64,000 nucleotides of DNA, taken from NCBI RefSeq assembly GCF_014641075.1, contig NZ_BMHP01000003.1, positions 372,001 through 436,000 of the forward strand, read 5' to 3'. The translations under genes were made by a program, and so were the position numbers. The stretch's first letter is position 1; every line of letters begins with the position of its first letter. Shown here one piece after another: positions 63,584 through 64,000 of this stretch. The notes beneath the pieces are model-generated. The model was not told where the DNA came from, did not search any database, and saw only the letters and a list, made by a program, of their open reading frames with translations. The DNA is from Paenibacillus nasutitermitis. Lineage in GTDB: Bacteria; Bacillota; Bacilli; Paenibacillales; Paenibacillaceae.

Positions 63584-64000
63584 CTAACCTTTAATTGCTC
63601 CAATCATGACCCCTTTGGCAAAATATCTTTGCAAGAAAGGATATAGGATGAGAACCGGCAAGCTCGAAATGATAATAACAGCGTATTTGATGCTCGTTCC
63701 ATATTGTGCCGAGTCGATTATGTAATTGGTCGTGCTGCTCATCAGATTCTGCGTATCGCTCTGAATTAGAATTTCCCGCAAAATTAATTGCAACGGAAAT
63801 TTATCCCGATCGGACAGAAAGATCAACGCGTTAAAGTAACTGTTCCAGTGGCCAACACCGTAAAATAAAACCATGACCGCGATAATTGGACCAGAAAGGG
63901 GAAGTACGATTCGAAGCAGCACCCCAATCCGCGTACAGCCATCAATTTCGGCCGATTGATATAATTCTTCCGGAATGGAAGTCTGAAAGTAGGTTCTCAT
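63584..64000 (-). CDS. LplC-type sugar ABC transporter permease, C-terminal part (cut by window edge)
   Basis: The last 138 residues of a CUT1 permease are visible. The EAA loop is IPEELYQSAEIDGCTRIG..VLP, followed by TM helices GVGHWNSYFNALIFL and YAVIIISSLPVLILYPFLQRYF, and the characteristic end KGVMIGAIKG of the LplC/YtcP group. The true start lies beyond the right edge. It is the first visible gene of the alpha-galactoside operon; its LplB-type partner should follow outside the window. Confidence 0.88.
   Translation of the reverse strand: MRTYFQTSIPEELYQSAEIDGCTRIGVLLRIVLPLSGPIIAVMVLFYGVGHWNSYFNALIFLSDRDKFPLQLILREILIQSDTQNLMSSTTNYIIDSAQYGTSIKYAVIIISSLPVLILYPFLQRYFAKGVMIGAIKG

Overview
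The window looks like a chromosomal segment of a Paenibacillus-type Firmicute (Paenibacillaceae). The reasons are strong AGGAGG-like ribosome binding sites with ATG, GTG and TTG starts, Bacillus-type LexA and CcpA (cre) sites, AraC regulators with a cupin sensor, an MsmX-type shared sugar ATPase, large Lpl-type solute-binding proteins, and DUF5696, NHL/Yip1 and DUF5722 proteins. No rRNA, tRNA, CRISPR array, prophage or intact insertion sequence was seen. This assignment is an inference from gene content; no marker gene is present.

Left part (1-18.1 kb): the 5' end of an ArsR regulator with its promoter/operator; a drug-defence module (14-TM efflux pump plus UvrA-like ABC protein, divergent from a MarR repressor); an APH-type kinase and an alpha/beta hydrolase next to a WYL regulator; a sugar ABC importer (binding protein, two permeases) under an upstream AraC regulator and followed by a PhyH dioxygenase; a GH95 alpha-L-fucosidase with a small membrane protein; and an SOS-controlled YolD / Y-family polymerase pair with two LexA boxes.

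Central part (18.4-45.4 kb): a run of eleven minus-strand genes (40.7 down to 18.4 kb) reads like one 22-kb glycan-utilisation operon closed by a terminator. It holds an MsmX-type ATPase, a 995-aa binding protein with two carbohydrate-binding-like modules, two permeases, an NHL/TPR/Yip1 membrane protein, a DUF5696 protein, a second pair of permeases, a second binding protein, a giant secreted DUF5722 + SGNH-esterase protein carrying a frameshift near its 3' end, and a secreted GH20 protein with three CBM32 modules. Divergent from it is a second DUF5722 protein without a signal peptide. This is followed by an ECF sigma factor fused to a VOC (glyoxalase-fold) domain and by a second VOC protein.

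Right part (45.5-64 kb): two GH78 alpha-L-rhamnosidases facing an AraC regulator, then a seven-gene minus-strand operon: Lpl-type permease (cut by the window edge), binding protein, SMP-30/gluconolactonase, aldo-keto reductase, SDR dehydrogenase, GH36 alpha-galactosidase, and a 1619-aa secreted GH36-like enzyme with four N-terminal CBM repeats and a C-terminal beta-solenoid. Together the window encodes fucosidase, hexosaminidase, rhamnosidase, alpha-galactosidase and at least one uncharacterised glycosidase, with three separate carbohydrate import systems. That fits degradation of decorated plant or microbial heteroglycans outside the cell, import of oligomers, and further hydrolysis or oxidation inside.
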